NCBI GenBank assembly: GCA_902784675.1
Contig: CACZVR010000002.1
Location: 60,923-124,922, forward strand
Source: an uncultured Bacteroidales bacterium
GTDB taxonomy: Bacteria; Bacteroidota; Bacteroidia; Bacteroidales; Muribaculaceae
Direction of reading: 5' to 3'
Length of the DNA: 64,000 nucleotides
Below are positions 1-10,122 of the stretch, one piece after another (positions within the stretch are counted from its first letter, which is position 1; the number at the start of each line of letters is the position of its first letter). The notes beneath the pieces were generated by a model. The model did no database searches. It was given only the letters and a program-made list of their open reading frames with translations, and had not been told where the DNA came from. A program made the position numbers and the translations under genes.

Positions 1-1
1 C

Positions 2-1705
2 GGGACCTCTTTAAGGCCCATCACTTTGCAGGGCTGGCTGTTTGAAGGCTACAGCAATGTGACCGTGACGATTCGTGCCTATACAAGAAGCAATAGTACT
101 TATGGTAACCTGAGTGTCAACGGTTCCAGTCAAACCATCTATAGCACATCAACAAGCGGCTCAAACTACACTTGGAACGTCAGCAGCTCGTCGCACACTG
201 GTCCGACCAAGTTCCAGGCCGACACCTACAAGCCCAACAAGGAGGGTTACACCGCACTGATTGTCAAGCTCAAGAACAATCTCTATATCAAGGCTGACGA
301 TCCGGATTACTTCCAGCAGTGCTTTTACAACTCCAAAGACTCCATCATTTCCTACCTGAGGCGCAACGTTGAGTCAATCCAGCTGTTGACCGACGGTCTG
401 CGCATCGGTGAGGCCGATAAGGTGGGTACCGTGTTCAACGCACCCATCGATGAGTACAACAAGTTCTTCTTCCTGAGCAAGGGCCAGGCCCGCCAGAAGA
501 GTGACATAGCTGTTCAAGAGCAGGTTTATCAACAGCATCTGCTTGGTGAGAACGTTCCGTTCGCCCAGATGTTTGAGCAGTTCAGCCCCACCGGTGGTCG
601 TGCCGGTGATGACATCTTCGACTTCTACAGCGAGATGATGGAAGGCAAGGTTTACCGCATCATCCATGACTGCTTGTCAGTTATCCAGAACCAGCACGAA
701 TTCTCGATGGCAGGACACGCCGACACCACCCGCTACAAGATGACGGGTATGAACTTCTTTATCCCCGACCACCGCTTGCAGTATTGGGAGCTCACCGACA
801 CGCTGAAGGAGGAAGTAACCAACAACAGCAACAGTACCTGGGAAGAGGTTAAGGCCATCTACACCGTTGACGGTCGTGACATGAACCCCTATCAGCCTGC
901 TAGCAGCACCAAGACCAACGACCATTCCACCTTCTATAGGACGCCTTCGGCTCTGGCTGTATGGTACGCACAATATGACACGGCACAGCACGCTCCTCTG
1001 GTAGGCATCTACATGATCGACCTGGAGGCCGAAGCAACACAGTGTGAAGGCTACAACGAGAACAACCGCTACTACAACGTGGACCTCGACTGGACATCGT
1101 CACTGAACGAGATGTCGGGTAATGGTGTAAGCCAAACCTACATCATCTATCAAGTAGTGACCGACTCTGTCACTGGCGAGCTCGTTAATGTGCCCATCGA
1201 CACGGTGGAGAACTGCACCGACTTCAGGCCTCACCTGCGCCTTGACACCCTCTATGAGCAGCAAGCCCACAGCTACACGCTCACCTATGTGATCCAAGGT
1301 TCTCCCACCGATAGTGACCATCCCGGTTTCGTGGCTTGGAGCTATCCCGCCACGGTGATCATCCCCGGTTATGACGACTTCATGGTTCTGAAACTGCACC
1401 ACTACGAGAGCGACTTCGTGATTGACGAGGATAAGAACTACTATCGCAACTACATGCAGCCCGAGAACGACTTCGTCAACGGTATAACCCGCGAGGCCAT
1501 CCTGGGCGGATACGACTCATTCATCCTTTATCGCAACAGCACCGACGGCAAGGTTCCTGTAGCTAAACTCAAATTTGCTGTTGACAGCCAGAACAGGGTG
1601 CGCTACAAGATTACCTACTTTGATGAGAACGAGGAGTACAACACTCCCAACTTCAACAACGATGTACTCCCGAGTATTATTAATCAACTCTTAAACAACG
1701 AATAA
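2..1705 (+). CDS. Large secreted/surface hypothetical protein, 5' end outside the window
   Basis: The frame is open from base 2, so the start lies upstream of the window; the first in-frame TTG at 26 is not convincing as a start. About 567 residues are visible. The first part is Ser/Thr/Asn-rich and beta-strand-like, followed by a region with many aromatic and acidic residues. I see no catalytic motif. It ends three bases before the next gene, a secreted protein with beta-sandwich domains, so the two probably form one transcription unit of surface or secreted proteins. Function not recognised. Confidence 0.7.
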   Translation, partial: GTSLRPITLQGWLFEGYSNVTVTIRAYTRSNSTYGNLSVNGSSQTIYSTSTSGSNYTWNVSSSSHTGPTKFQADTYKPNKEGYTALIVKLKNNLYIKADDPDYFQQCFYNSKDSIISYLRRNVESIQLLTDGLRIGEADKVGTVFNAPIDEYNKFFFLSKGQARQKSDIAVQEQVYQQHLLGENVPFAQMFEQFSPTGGRAGDDIFDFYSEMMEGKVYRIIHDCLSVIQNQHEFSMAGHADTTRYKMTGMNFFIPDHRLQYWELTDTLKEEVTNNSNSTWEEVKAIYTVDGRDMNPYQPASSTKTNDHSTFYRTPSALAVWYAQYDTAQHAPLVGIYMIDLEAEATQCEGYNENNRYYNVDLDWTSSLNEMSGNGVSQTYIIYQVVTDSVTGELVNVPIDTVENCTDFRPHLRLDTLYEQQAHSYTLTYVIQGSPTDSDHPGFVAWSYPATVIIPGYDDFMVLKLHHYESDFVIDEDKNYYRNYMQPENDFVNGITREAILGGYDSFILYRNSTDGKVPVAKLKFAVDSQNRVRYKITYFDENEEYNTPNFNNDVLPSIINQLLNNE

Positions 1706-1708
1706 GCG

Positions 1709-4700
1709 ATGAAAAAGATATATATTTTTGCTGCAGTCCTCGCACTGCTCACCTTGTCGCTTAATGCGCAACTGCAAGCCCGCAAGAACGTTGCTCATAA
1801 GGCTGCATCAACCGGAAAGGTGATGGCCCCCAACCGAGATGCAACTGTTCTTGATTTCACGGCTCAAGGCTATACAAACGCCCAGACTGTCACTTCACTC
1901 ACCGTTGGTGACGTAACCGTAACATTCGATGAAGGTAGTGGTTCTAATTCTCCTAAGTATTATACTGATGGTAATGCTGTACGCGTTTATGGTGGCAACC
2001 GTATTACCGTTAGCTCCGCAACCAACAACATCATTGGTATTACATTTACTTATGGTTCTAGTGACGGAACTAAACAGATATCAGCTAATGTTGGTACTTG
2101 GAGTGATCCCAACTGGACTGGTGATGCCCAGACCGTGCAGTTCTCTCTGAGTTCTGGTAGCGGCCAACGCCGCATCGCCAAAATCGAGGTAACGCTGAAA
2201 GAAGGTGGCCAAGGTGGCGATGATCCCACGCCTAGTGGCAATCAACTCACCGTGCCAGCCAATGCTACAGCTACCACTTTTGAGAATTTACCTGTTTGGG
2301 GATACTGGTATGACGCCACTAATGGTCAGCATAACCAGATGATCTATCCTGCCAGTATGCTTGAGGGGATGGAAGGTACGGACATTACGTCACTCACCTT
2401 CTACACCTATGGAAATTTGAGATTCTATGGTGGTAGTGTAACCCTTTCACTTGGAACAACTGCATCTACCACATTCAGTAGCGCTTCACCTCTGAACGAT
2501 AATGTAACTGCAGTCGCGACAGTTGTGCCTGAGGCTTCAACAGGCAATACTGAATGGAAGATCACTCTAACTGAGCCATACCATTACGAGGGTGGAAACT
2601 TGTTAGTCGATGTTGTTACTGTAAAAGGCAACTGGGGTAGTGGTAGAACCTACTTCTATGCACAGGACATGAACTCCAATGTTGGTTTTTACTCCTACAA
2701 CAACTCTAATAACGCTAATACTACGTATCTGCCCAAGGTGACCTTCAACTATGTCGAAAGTACTCCTGTTTCGGACTTGGCAATTAGCCTGAGTGCTCCC
2801 GCATCGGTTGTTGCTGGCAATCCCGCTACCGTTACCGCTACAGTAACCAACAGTGGTAATCAGCCAATGACAGGCTACACGGTAACCATCAGCGATGGTA
2901 GCACTGTTCTCTTGAACCAGACTGTGAATGAGACACTGGCAGCTGGTGCAACCAAATCGTTTACCGTTGAGTATCCCACAACCGAAGGTCAAGTTGGTGC
3001 AACCGTGAACTTCTCTGCTAACGTAACTAGCACTGATGACAGTGACGCTACCAACAACAATGCCTCGGCATCGATGCAGATCATCACCCTGCCTGCCCCC
3101 GAGAATGTTGCCGCAACAAGTGGCACTCAAAGTGGTACCATGACATGGAATGCTCCCAGCAACCTGCCGACGACTGCTCAACCGATTACCGAGAGCTTTG
3201 AGAATGGCACCAATGGTTGGACATTCATTGACGCCGATGGTGACGGCTACAACTGGACTTGGCATCAGAATACGGGTACGAATAACCTTACAACCAACAC
3301 TGGCGATTGTAATGTTAACTCCGAGAGCTATGATAATGATACACAAACAGCTCTCACTCCCAACAACTGGCTGATTTCGCCTGAAGCTATCCTGGATGGT
3401 ACATTCTCATTATATGCTAGTGGACAGGACAATCAAGGCTATGACAAAGAGGTATTTGGTGTGTATGTTTGCGTTGGTTCCTACACTGGAATCGACGACT
3501 TTGAACAAGTTGATAATGACGTCACTACCTCCTACGGCATGGCGCAATACAACTTTGACTTGAGCCAATATCAAGGCCGGGTAGGCCATATTGCTATCGT
3601 GCACCACAATGTGACCGACCAGTTCATTCTGGATATCGATGACATCTCTTTCATTGCCAATGTTACCATGGAGCCGGTATCCTATAACGTTTATCTGGAT
3701 GGCCAGTTCGTGGCTAACGTGGATGCCAACACCTTCACCTACACATTCAATGATGTAAGTGATGGTGAGCACGATTGCTCTGTCAGCGCAGTTTATGAGG
3801 GTGGCATTGAATCGGCTCAGGTTCACACTACGTTCAACATCATGCCCAAGACTCCGACGCCCACAATCACCTATCAGGTTGTAGGCAACAACATGGTGAT
3901 TACCGCCACTGGTCAAGGTACGGTGAACTTAAGTGTCACAGGTGGCTATTCCGATTCTGGTGAAGGCACAGCAAGCGTCACCATCCCCCTCGGTCTCGAA
4001 GAGCAGACCGTGACCGCAACAGCTACCGCACAGCTGCCCAACTACCAGGAGAGCGATCCCGCTACCCAGCCAATCACTCTGCCCGAGGCTGGACGCAGCC
4101 CGCAACCCACCATCACCTTTACCGATAATGGCGACGGCAGCTACACCATCACTGTGACCGGTACTGGCGAGGTAGCTGTTTACATCGAGGATGCTGAGCA
4201 CGCCGGAGCACCCATTGCAACGGCCGACGGCACCTTCAGCTTCAACGTTGAACAGCACTCACAGGCGATGTCTATCACCGTCACCGCAACCAACCAGGAG
4301 GAGGGTCTGGCAGTGAGCCGTCCCGTGACCGAGACCTATCCCATCCCGGCCATGACCATCGATGGCACGTTCCAGACTTTGGATCCTCAGCCCGCCAACG
4401 CCAGCACGCCCATCGACATGAGCAAGCTGATGTTCTGTGACCGCTTCACCGTGGATATTCCCAACGAGAACAACCACCCGCGCCTGTATGACTACTATCT
4501 GCAGGAGACCCAGGTACGCCAGCGCACCTCTAACTCAGTCGAGGTGCCCGTGAAGCACACCGGTTCCGACGGTCTGGGCTTCTACAGCCTCAATCAGATT
4601 GACAACGACACCGTGCGCACCCTCAAGATGGACGTGCGCAACGCAGCCATGGATCTCCCCTTGGAGGCTGACCCGAACGTTTACTACTACACCGAGTCGC

Positions 4701-5779
4701 GTGGCACCGTTCCTTATCCCGATCAGGCAGGCCGCAAGTACCTGGCCGTGCTGCAGCGCACCTCCGACGGTTACTACAACGAGAACCTGACCTCAGCCTA
4801 TGACTACGGTGCAGATCCTTATCCCGGTGGCAAGCACCACATCCATCTGGATACCGACACCATCCTGGGCGACTACAACCAGTACCTGACCTATGTGCCC
4901 ATCGTTTGGACCATGGGATTTGACCGTGTGCTCTACGAGACCGACCATGTGCACAACAGCTATGGTGCTCCCAAGTGGAAGACCGGTGTGGGCGACGTGA
5001 CGCTCAACACCGTGGATGTCGAGCTGCAGGACAGCCCCTCGGCCACCTGGAACGACGGCAAGGATATCAACATGTACATCATGACCCTTGACGCTACCGG
5101 TTACATGCCCACGGTGAACACCATGCCCTACGAGCCCTACATGTTCCGCGTGTTCGTCGAGAGTAAGAACGGCAAGCTGCGCAACTGGAAGTGGGTTCCC
5201 GAGGATACCGTGAATCTACCCCACACTGGCTCGCACTTCGAGGCCGCTCCGGGTACCACTACCGGCCCGATCTGCGTCTGGAGCGAGTATGTGAAGGATT
5301 CGGTGAATGTCACCTTCAACGGTAACGAGATTTACTTCGTGAAGGAGAAGGTCGACAGGGATTCTCTGAATATGCCTTGGACCATTCCCGGTGAAATGAA
5401 CATCCTGTTCGCCGCAGAGGCCAACATGGAAACTACCGGTGAGGGCGAGAACGAGCGCATCATCGATGACGACCTCAAGATCTATGTTCGCTTCTACTAC
5501 ATCGTGAAGGGTTCGGCCGACGGCCACACTCCCGTTGTTCACGGACAGCGTCCGCGTGACGGCGAAGGTGATGCTCCCGCTGGCTACGGCAGCGAGTCTC
5601 CCGGTACTCCTCCCTCACCCAGCACTGGCGTGAAGGAAGTACAGTACTATGGCGACGTGGTAAGTACCACTTACTACAATGTCCAGGGTATGACGAGCGA
5701 CAAGCCCTTCGACGGCATCAACATCGTTGTGGTACGCTACAGCAACGGCACCACGCGCACCTTCAAGGTGGTTCGTTGA
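1709..5779 (+). CDS. Secreted multidomain protein with CARDB/Ig-like and choice-of-anchor-J-like domains
   Basis: 1356 residues with an N-terminal signal peptide (KK followed by a Leu/Ala core, about residues 1-20). In order: a beta-sandwich module (about 48-170) that is also found at the start of the protein at 6107; a CARDB-like domain (about 352-452); an FN3-like strand pattern; a choice-of-anchor-J/cleaved-adhesin-like domain (about 492-650, with WTFIDADGDGYNW and NNWLISP signatures); several Ig-like segments to about 880; and a long acidic C-terminal part. The last ~50 residues (STTYYNVQG...GTTRTFKVVR) resemble a type IX sorting-domain end. It is probably exported and surface-attached or released. 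Substrate unknown. Confidence 0.8.
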   Translation: MKKIYIFAAVLALLTLSLNAQLQARKNVAHKAASTGKVMAPNRDATVLDFTAQGYTNAQTVTSLTVGDVTVTFDEGSGSNSPKYYTDGNAVRVYGGNRITVSSATNNIIGITFTYGSSDGTKQISANVGTWSDPNWTGDAQTVQFSLSSGSGQRRIAKIEVTLKEGGQGGDDPTPSGNQLTVPANATATTFENLPVWGYWYDATNGQHNQMIYPASMLEGMEGTDITSLTFYTYGNLRFYGGSVTLSLGTTASTTFSSASPLNDNVTAVATVVPEASTGNTEWKITLTEPYHYEGGNLLVDVVTVKGNWGSGRTYFYAQDMNSNVGFYSYNNSNNANTTYLPKVTFNYVESTPVSDLAISLSAPASVVAGNPATVTATVTNSGNQPMTGYTVTISDGSTVLLNQTVNETLAAGATKSFTVEYPTTEGQVGATVNFSANVTSTDDSDATNNNASASMQIITLPAPENVAATSGTQSGTMTWNAPSNLPTTAQPITESFENGTNGWTFIDADGDGYNWTWHQNTGTNNLTTNTGDCNVNSESYDNDTQTALTPNNWLISPEAILDGTFSLYASGQDNQGYDKEVFGVYVCVGSYTGIDDFEQVDNDVTTSYGMAQYNFDLSQYQGRVGHIAIVHHNVTDQFILDIDDISFIANVTMEPVSYNVYLDGQFVANVDANTFTYTFNDVSDGEHDCSVSAVYEGGIESAQVHTTFNIMPKTPTPTITYQVVGNNMVITATGQGTVNLSVTGGYSDSGEGTASVTIPLGLEEQTVTATATAQLPNYQESDPATQPITLPEAGRSPQPTITFTDNGDGSYTITVTGTGEVAVYIEDAEHAGAPIATADGTFSFNVEQHSQAMSITVTATNQEEGLAVSRPVTETYPIPAMTIDGTFQTLDPQPANASTPIDMSKLMFCDRFTVDIPNENNHPRLYDYYLQETQVRQRTSNSVEVPVKHTGSDGLGFYSLNQIDNDTVRTLKMDVRNAAMDLPLEADPNVYYYTESRGTVPYPDQAGRKYLAVLQRTSDGYYNENLTSAYDYGADPYPGGKHHIHLDTDTILGDYNQYLTYVPIVWTMGFDRVLYETDHVHNSYGAPKWKTGVGDVTLNTVDVELQDSPSATWNDGKDINMYIMTLDATGYMPTVNTMPYEPYMFRVFVESKNGKLRNWKWVPEDTVNLPHTGSHFEAAPGTTTGPICVWSEYVKDSVNVTFNGNEIYFVKEKVDRDSLNMPWTIPGEMNILFAAEANMETTGEGENERIIDDDLKIYVRFYYIVKGSADGHTPVVHGQRPRDGEGDAPAGYGSESPGTPPSPSTGVKEVQYYGDVVSTTYYNVQGMTSDKPFDGINIVVVRYSNGTTRTFKVVR

Positions 5780-5857
5780 TGCTCATGTGAAATGAAGTTA
5801 TCCTAATGCATATATAACTTTTTTCATAACCACAGAAAAATTATTTTTGCATCGTTG

Positions 5858-5895
5858 CCTGGGATCCGCTGTTGACAGCGCATCCCAGGTTTTTT
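5858..5895 (+). terminator. Rho-independent terminator after the secreted-protein operon
   Basis: Stem cctgggat / atcccagg with a second inner stem cgctgt / acagcg, followed directly by six T residues. It lies about 80 bases past the stop codon at 5779. Confidence 0.85.
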
Positions 5896-5979
5896 ATATC
5901 CCTGCCCGCCGTGACTCCCGTCACGGCCACGGTGCGGCAGCACCTCGCGGAATGGGTTTGAAGATTTCCAGCAAAACAG

Positions 5980-6010
5980 TTGCACATTAGCATTATTGTG
6001 CGTACCTTTG
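5980..6010 (+). promoter_or_regulatory. Bacteroidetes-type promoter for the dockerin protein gene
   Basis: A -7 box TAccTTTG at 6003-6010 and a -33-like TTGC at 5980-5983, 19 bases apart, match the Bacteroidetes consensus. The predicted leader to the ATG at 6107 is about 90 bases. The rest of the 5896-6106 gap shows no gene. Confidence 0.7.
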
Positions 6011-6106
6011 CGGCATGAAACGAACCTCGCAATTCTAATGCACTCAAAATGAACATTTTTTGTTTATTAACATAGTTTCATTAACTTCTAAATTCATTCA
6101 CTTTTT

Positions 6107-9100
6107 ATGAAGAAATTATTTTCTCTCCTCACGCTAGCCCTGCTGACCATGTCGGCTTGGGCCGCTACTGATGTGACCATCACGTTCGGAGACCTCTACA
6201 CAGCCGACACTGAGTTGGAAGGTGCTTCTCCCATTACGGTTGATGGTGTCTCATTGACGTTCGCAAAGGGCAATGGCACTACTGCCCCCAAGTACTACCA
6301 GAATGGTAACAATGCCCGTCTCTACACTGCCAACACCATGAAGGTTGAGGCCAACAGCACCATCACAAACATTGCTTTCACCTACAGCAACGGTACTTAC
6401 TATTTTGAAAGTAGCAACTGCGTTGACGGTGGCTCATACAGTGACGGTGCTTGGACTGGTAGTGCCAGCAGTGTTACCTTTACCAATAACACTACCCATC
6501 AGGTGCGCATCACCAAGATGGTTGTGACCTTGGATAATGGCACTACTCCTCCCGCGACTGTAGCTGCTCCCAGCCTGCCCGCTGCTTGCACGTTTACCGA
6601 CACCTACACGGTGAACATCACCAACAACGAGGAAGGTGCAGACCTGTACTACAGCACCGACGGTCTGGCTTGGACCCCCGGCAACAGCGTGACCATCAAC
6701 GAGACCACCACGGTCTATGCCAAGGCCACGAAGGACGGCATTGACAGCCAGGTTGTCAGCGCCACCTACACCAAGGTTGAGCCCGTTACCGGTAACGTTA
6801 TCGTCTTCAACTATGCTGACGACGAAGCCTTCACCACGGCACGCGCTTACACCGTTACCCGTCCCGGTGCTTCCTTCTCCGTTTCCAATGGTATGATCAA
6901 CGGTCACTACCGCATCTACAAGAACCAGACCATTACCTTCAACTCAACCGCTGGTAATATCATCAGGATTGAGTTTGACGGTATTAGCGGCAACCCCGTC
7001 AGCAACTTTGGCGAGGTAACCGGCATGACCTACGACGGCGTCAATGGTACTTGGGTCGGCAGTGCACAGACCGTAACCTTCACTGCAAGCCTCAACCAAG
7101 TGCGTTGCACCGAGATTCGCGTGTATGTTGACGGCGAAATTCCTTCAATCGTTGTTGCTGCTCCCACCCTGCCCGCAGCTCAGGAGTTCTCAGAGAGCCT
7201 GACGGTAGCCATCACCAACAATGATGCTGATGCTACGCTGTACTACAGCTATGACAACACCAACTGGACTCTTTACACCGAGCCCCTCGTGCTCACCGCT
7301 ACCACCACCGTTTATGCCAAGGCCACGAAGGACGGCATCGACAGCCAGGTTGTCAGCCAGACTTACACCAAGGTTGCAGGTCATGCTACCGTAGAGAATA
7401 TCCTTCAGGGTAATGCTCTGGAAGACGGCACCACGTTCACCTTCACCGGTAGCGCAGTTGTCTGCTTCAAGCACAACAAGAACATGTGGATCCGCGACGC
7501 CAGCGGTAGTGTTCAGGTTTACGGCAGCGCCAACTGGGGCGACGAATTCGCGAAAGGCGTGGTTATCACCCCCAACTGGGACGGCAAGAAGGCTACCTAC
7601 AACGGCATGCACGAGTACACCGACTTGGTTAACTTCACCGCCAGCAACCAGACTGAGACCGTTGAGCCGTTCGTTCGCGAGACCCTGACTGCCGATAACG
7701 CCAACGAGTATGTTGTGCTGCAGAACGTGACCATCGACTCGACCTACACTTCAAATGGCAAGACTAACTACGTCACCAACACTGGTATCGTTTGCCGCAA
7801 CAACTTCACCATCAGCTTCACTCCCGAAGAAGGTGTTGCTTACAACATCGTTGGTGTTGTTACCTTGTTCAACGGCGAACCCCAGCTCTACATCACCGAG
7901 GTTTTGGGTTATGTAGCTCCCGTTGCTCAGCCCAACGACCTGGTTCAAGCTAACGCACTTACCGACGGCACTCAGTTCACCTATGCAAACGATGTTGCCG
8001 CTACCTATCAGAACGGCAAGTACCTGTTCATCCGCGACGAGGCTGGCAACAGCGGTCTGATCTTCGGCGCTATCGACGCTACCTTCGAGACCGGCGACGT
8101 GCTGGGTGCTGACTGGAGCGCTACCAAGACCACTTACAACGGCGTTCCCGAGTTCATCAACCCCGAGGGCGTGAACAATAGTGGCGACCAGTGGGAGGTT
8201 ACTCCCTACGAGCGCCAGTCGCTTTCCGCAGCCAACGTGAACGAGTACGTGATCATGAAGGGCCTGAGTGTCATCGCCGAGACCGACACTACTGTTAGCC
8301 ACTATACCCAGAAGTACTACACCGTGGCCGACAGCATGATGCTGTATGACCAGTTTGGTGTACATCCCACCTTCGAGGAGGACAAGACCTATGACGTTAT
8401 TGGTATCGCTACCATCTTCAACAACAATCCTCAGCTCTACATCATCAGCGTGACCGAGGGCACCACTCCTCAACCCGTTGAGCCCGAGGCTGGTGACTAT
8501 GTGAAGGTAACCAACACCGCTGACCTGACCAGTGGCGAATACCTGATCGTCTATGAGGACGGCAGCCTGGCATTCAACGGTGGTCTGGAGACTCTGGACG
8601 CTGTAGGCAACACCATCGCTGTTGAAATCATCGACAACAACCTGATCAAGGCTAATGCCGAGGCCGATGCAGCTGTATTCACCTATGATGCCGAGGCCGG
8701 TACGCTGATGAGCGCAAGTGGTCTCTACATTGGCCGCACCACTGATACCAACGGTATGGAAACCAACGCCGAGACTGCTCTCACCAACACCTTGAGCATC
8801 GACGAGAATGGTGACGCCGACATCGTTGCCGAGGGTGCAGCTCACCTGCGCTACAATGCTGCTTCCAACCAGACTCGCTTCCGCTACTTCAAGAGCAGCA
8901 CCTACGCTGGCCAGAAGGCTATCCAGCTCTACAAGAAGGTAGAGGGTGAGACTCCTGCTGTAGTTCGTGGTGATGTGGATGGTATCGGTGGTGTCAACAT
9001 GGACGACCTGACCGCTCTGATCAACTATCTGTTGGACAGTTCATACTCCATCAACATAGCAAATGCCGCTATCTGCGACAACCTTGACAGCACCGAGGTG

Positions 9101-9160
9101 AACATGGACGACTTGACCGCCCTGATCAACTTCCTGCTGACTAACGCCTGGGCTAACTAA
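6107..9160 (+). CDS. Secreted protein with chitobiase-like repeats and C-terminal dockerin-like domain
   Basis: 1017 residues with a clear signal peptide (about 1-19, ending SAWA). The N-terminal module (about 21-150) is related to the one in the 1709 gene, and a second copy spans about 228-345. Two chitobiase/hexosaminidase C-terminal-like domains (about 153-225 and 351-423) both end in the same TTTVYAKATKDGIDSQVVS phrase, so they are recent duplicates. Two OB-fold-like repeats follow (about 427-600 and 610-790, sharing a 'KTTYNG.PE' pattern). The end (about 952-1017) has two GDVDG/VNMDDLTALINYLL-type repeats typical of dockerin calcium-binding segments. No catalytic domain is visible, so a binding or scaffold role is likely. 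Confidence 0.85.
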   Translation: MKKLFSLLTLALLTMSAWAATDVTITFGDLYTADTELEGASPITVDGVSLTFAKGNGTTAPKYYQNGNNARLYTANTMKVEANSTITNIAFTYSNGTYYFESSNCVDGGSYSDGAWTGSASSVTFTNNTTHQVRITKMVVTLDNGTTPPATVAAPSLPAACTFTDTYTVNITNNEEGADLYYSTDGLAWTPGNSVTINETTTVYAKATKDGIDSQVVSATYTKVEPVTGNVIVFNYADDEAFTTARAYTVTRPGASFSVSNGMINGHYRIYKNQTITFNSTAGNIIRIEFDGISGNPVSNFGEVTGMTYDGVNGTWVGSAQTVTFTASLNQVRCTEIRVYVDGEIPSIVVAAPTLPAAQEFSESLTVAITNNDADATLYYSYDNTNWTLYTEPLVLTATTTVYAKATKDGIDSQVVSQTYTKVAGHATVENILQGNALEDGTTFTFTGSAVVCFKHNKNMWIRDASGSVQVYGSANWGDEFAKGVVITPNWDGKKATYNGMHEYTDLVNFTASNQTETVEPFVRETLTADNANEYVVLQNVTIDSTYTSNGKTNYVTNTGIVCRNNFTISFTPEEGVAYNIVGVVTLFNGEPQLYITEVLGYVAPVAQPNDLVQANALTDGTQFTYANDVAATYQNGKYLFIRDEAGNSGLIFGAIDATFETGDVLGADWSATKTTYNGVPEFINPEGVNNSGDQWEVTPYERQSLSAANVNEYVIMKGLSVIAETDTTVSHYTQKYYTVADSMMLYDQFGVHPTFEEDKTYDVIGIATIFNNNPQLYIISVTEGTTPQPVEPEAGDYVKVTNTADLTSGEYLIVYEDGSLAFNGGLETLDAVGNTIAVEIIDNNLIKANAEADAAVFTYDAEAGTLMSASGLYIGRTTDTNGMETNAETALTNTLSIDENGDADIVAEGAAHLRYNAASNQTRFRYFKSSTYAGQKAIQLYKKVEGETPAVVRGDVDGIGGVNMDDLTALINYLLDSSYSINIANAAICDNLDSTEVNMDDLTALINFLLTNAWAN

Positions 9161-9200
9161 TCCCAACATTGACAGCGATTGATTCGCTACAATAACCCGA

Positions 9201-9237
9201 AAAGAGGGACCCGCGTCGTGCGGATCCCTCTTTCGTT
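9201..9237 (+). terminator. Rho-independent terminator
   Basis: Stem aaagaggga-c-ccgc / gcgg-a-tccctcttt followed by a short T-rich stretch, 40 bases after the stop codon of the dockerin protein. Confidence 0.8.
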
Positions 9238-9272
9238 CATTCTAGCCTTAATGATATCGGACAAAACAGATA

Positions 9273-9394
9273 GCGGGCGCCAGCCCGCACATACACGCGC
9301 CGACAGGCGCAAATACACCCGTACACGACGGCGCTAGCCGACAAATACTCTGCGGGCCAACAGCCCGTATATACACCGACGGGCGAATGCCCGC
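9273..9394. repeat. Array of small GC-rich hairpins
   Basis: At least four short inverted repeats, such as gcgggc-gcca-gcccgc and cgggc-gaat-gcccg, are separated by atacac-like spacers. They fill the gap between two converging genes. They look like degenerate repeats of one unit; no ORF is supported here. A further palindrome (ggtcggc/gccgacc) lies at about 9427-9443 beside the rnhB stop. Confidence 0.6.
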
Positions 9395-9443
9395 CTTCGC
9401 TCCACTCTCCTCCCTCCACCCTCCTCAGGTCGGCAAAGCCGAC

Positions 9444-10040
9444 CTAATCAAACAACGTGGGTTGAGGCAGCAGTTGGAAAGTGCGACGGTGGTGGGGCGA
9501 CGCACCATGGGCAGCAATGGCTGCGCGATGGTCGGGCGTGGGATAACCTTTGTTCTTGGCCCAACCATACTGGGGAAACTCCTCATCCAACTGTCGCATC
9601 AGCTCGTCACGGTGGGTCTTGGCCAGCACCGACGCTGCAGCGATGCTCATCAATTTGCCATCGCCCTTGACAATGGTGGTGTGGGGAATGTCATGATAGG
9701 GGTAAAAGCGGTTGCCATCGACCAGGATGGCCTCGGGGCGCACCAACAACTGGTCCAGCGCACGGTGCATCGCCGTGATGCTGGCACGCAGGATGTTCAT
9801 GTGGTCAATCTCCTGGGGGGACACCATCGCCACTGCCCAAGCCACAGCCTCGCGTTCGATAATGGGTCGCAGACGGTCGCGTTGGCGCTCGGTGAGCTGC
9901 TTGCTGTCGTTGAGCAGTTCGTTGCTGAAATCGGGAGGCAAAATCACGGCGGCAGCGGTCACAGGGCCGGCAAGACAGCCACGACCCGCTTCGTCACAGC
10001 CGGCCTCAACACGTCCCGCTATCAAAAATGATTGCAACAT
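9444..10040 (-). CDS. rnhB: Ribonuclease HII
   Basis: 198 residues, the usual length. RNase HII removes RNA from RNA/DNA hybrids, including single ribonucleotides left in DNA. The signature [14 protein letters not shown] near residue 15 holds the first two acidic metal ligands. DSKQL, the HMNIL region and the [16 protein letters not shown] stretch follow in the normal order. It is convergent with the dockerin gene and upstream in transcription of nothing obvious; the polyprenyl synthase gene lies behind it on the same strand, 80 bases away. Confidence 0.95.
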   Translation of the reverse strand: MLQSFLIAGRVEAGCDEAGRGCLAGPVTAAAVILPPDFSNELLNDSKQLTERQRDRLRPIIEREAVAWAVAMVSPQEIDHMNILRASITAMHRALDQLLVRPEAILVDGNRFYPYHDIPHTTIVKGDGKLMSIAAASVLAKTHRDELMRQLDEEFPQYGWAKNKGYPTPDHRAAIAAHGASPHHRRTFQLLPQPTLFD

Positions 10041-10060
10041 TGGTTGATGAATGATTGCCC

Positions 10061-10118
10061 CCTAAATCCTAACGCCTAATACCTAACACCTAATGCCTAA
10101 CGCCTAATACCTAACGCC
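10061..10118. repeat. Short imperfect tandem repeat
   Basis: About six imperfect copies of an 8-9 base unit, cctaacgc / cctaatac, fill the gap between rnhB and the polyprenyl synthase gene. Confidence 0.75.
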
Positions 10119-10122
10119 TCAA

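Noticed and set aside
10061-10118. CRISPR-like array
   Set aside because: The units are 8-9 bases with no spacers; an ordinary tandem repeat. No CRISPR array or cas gene is seen in the window.
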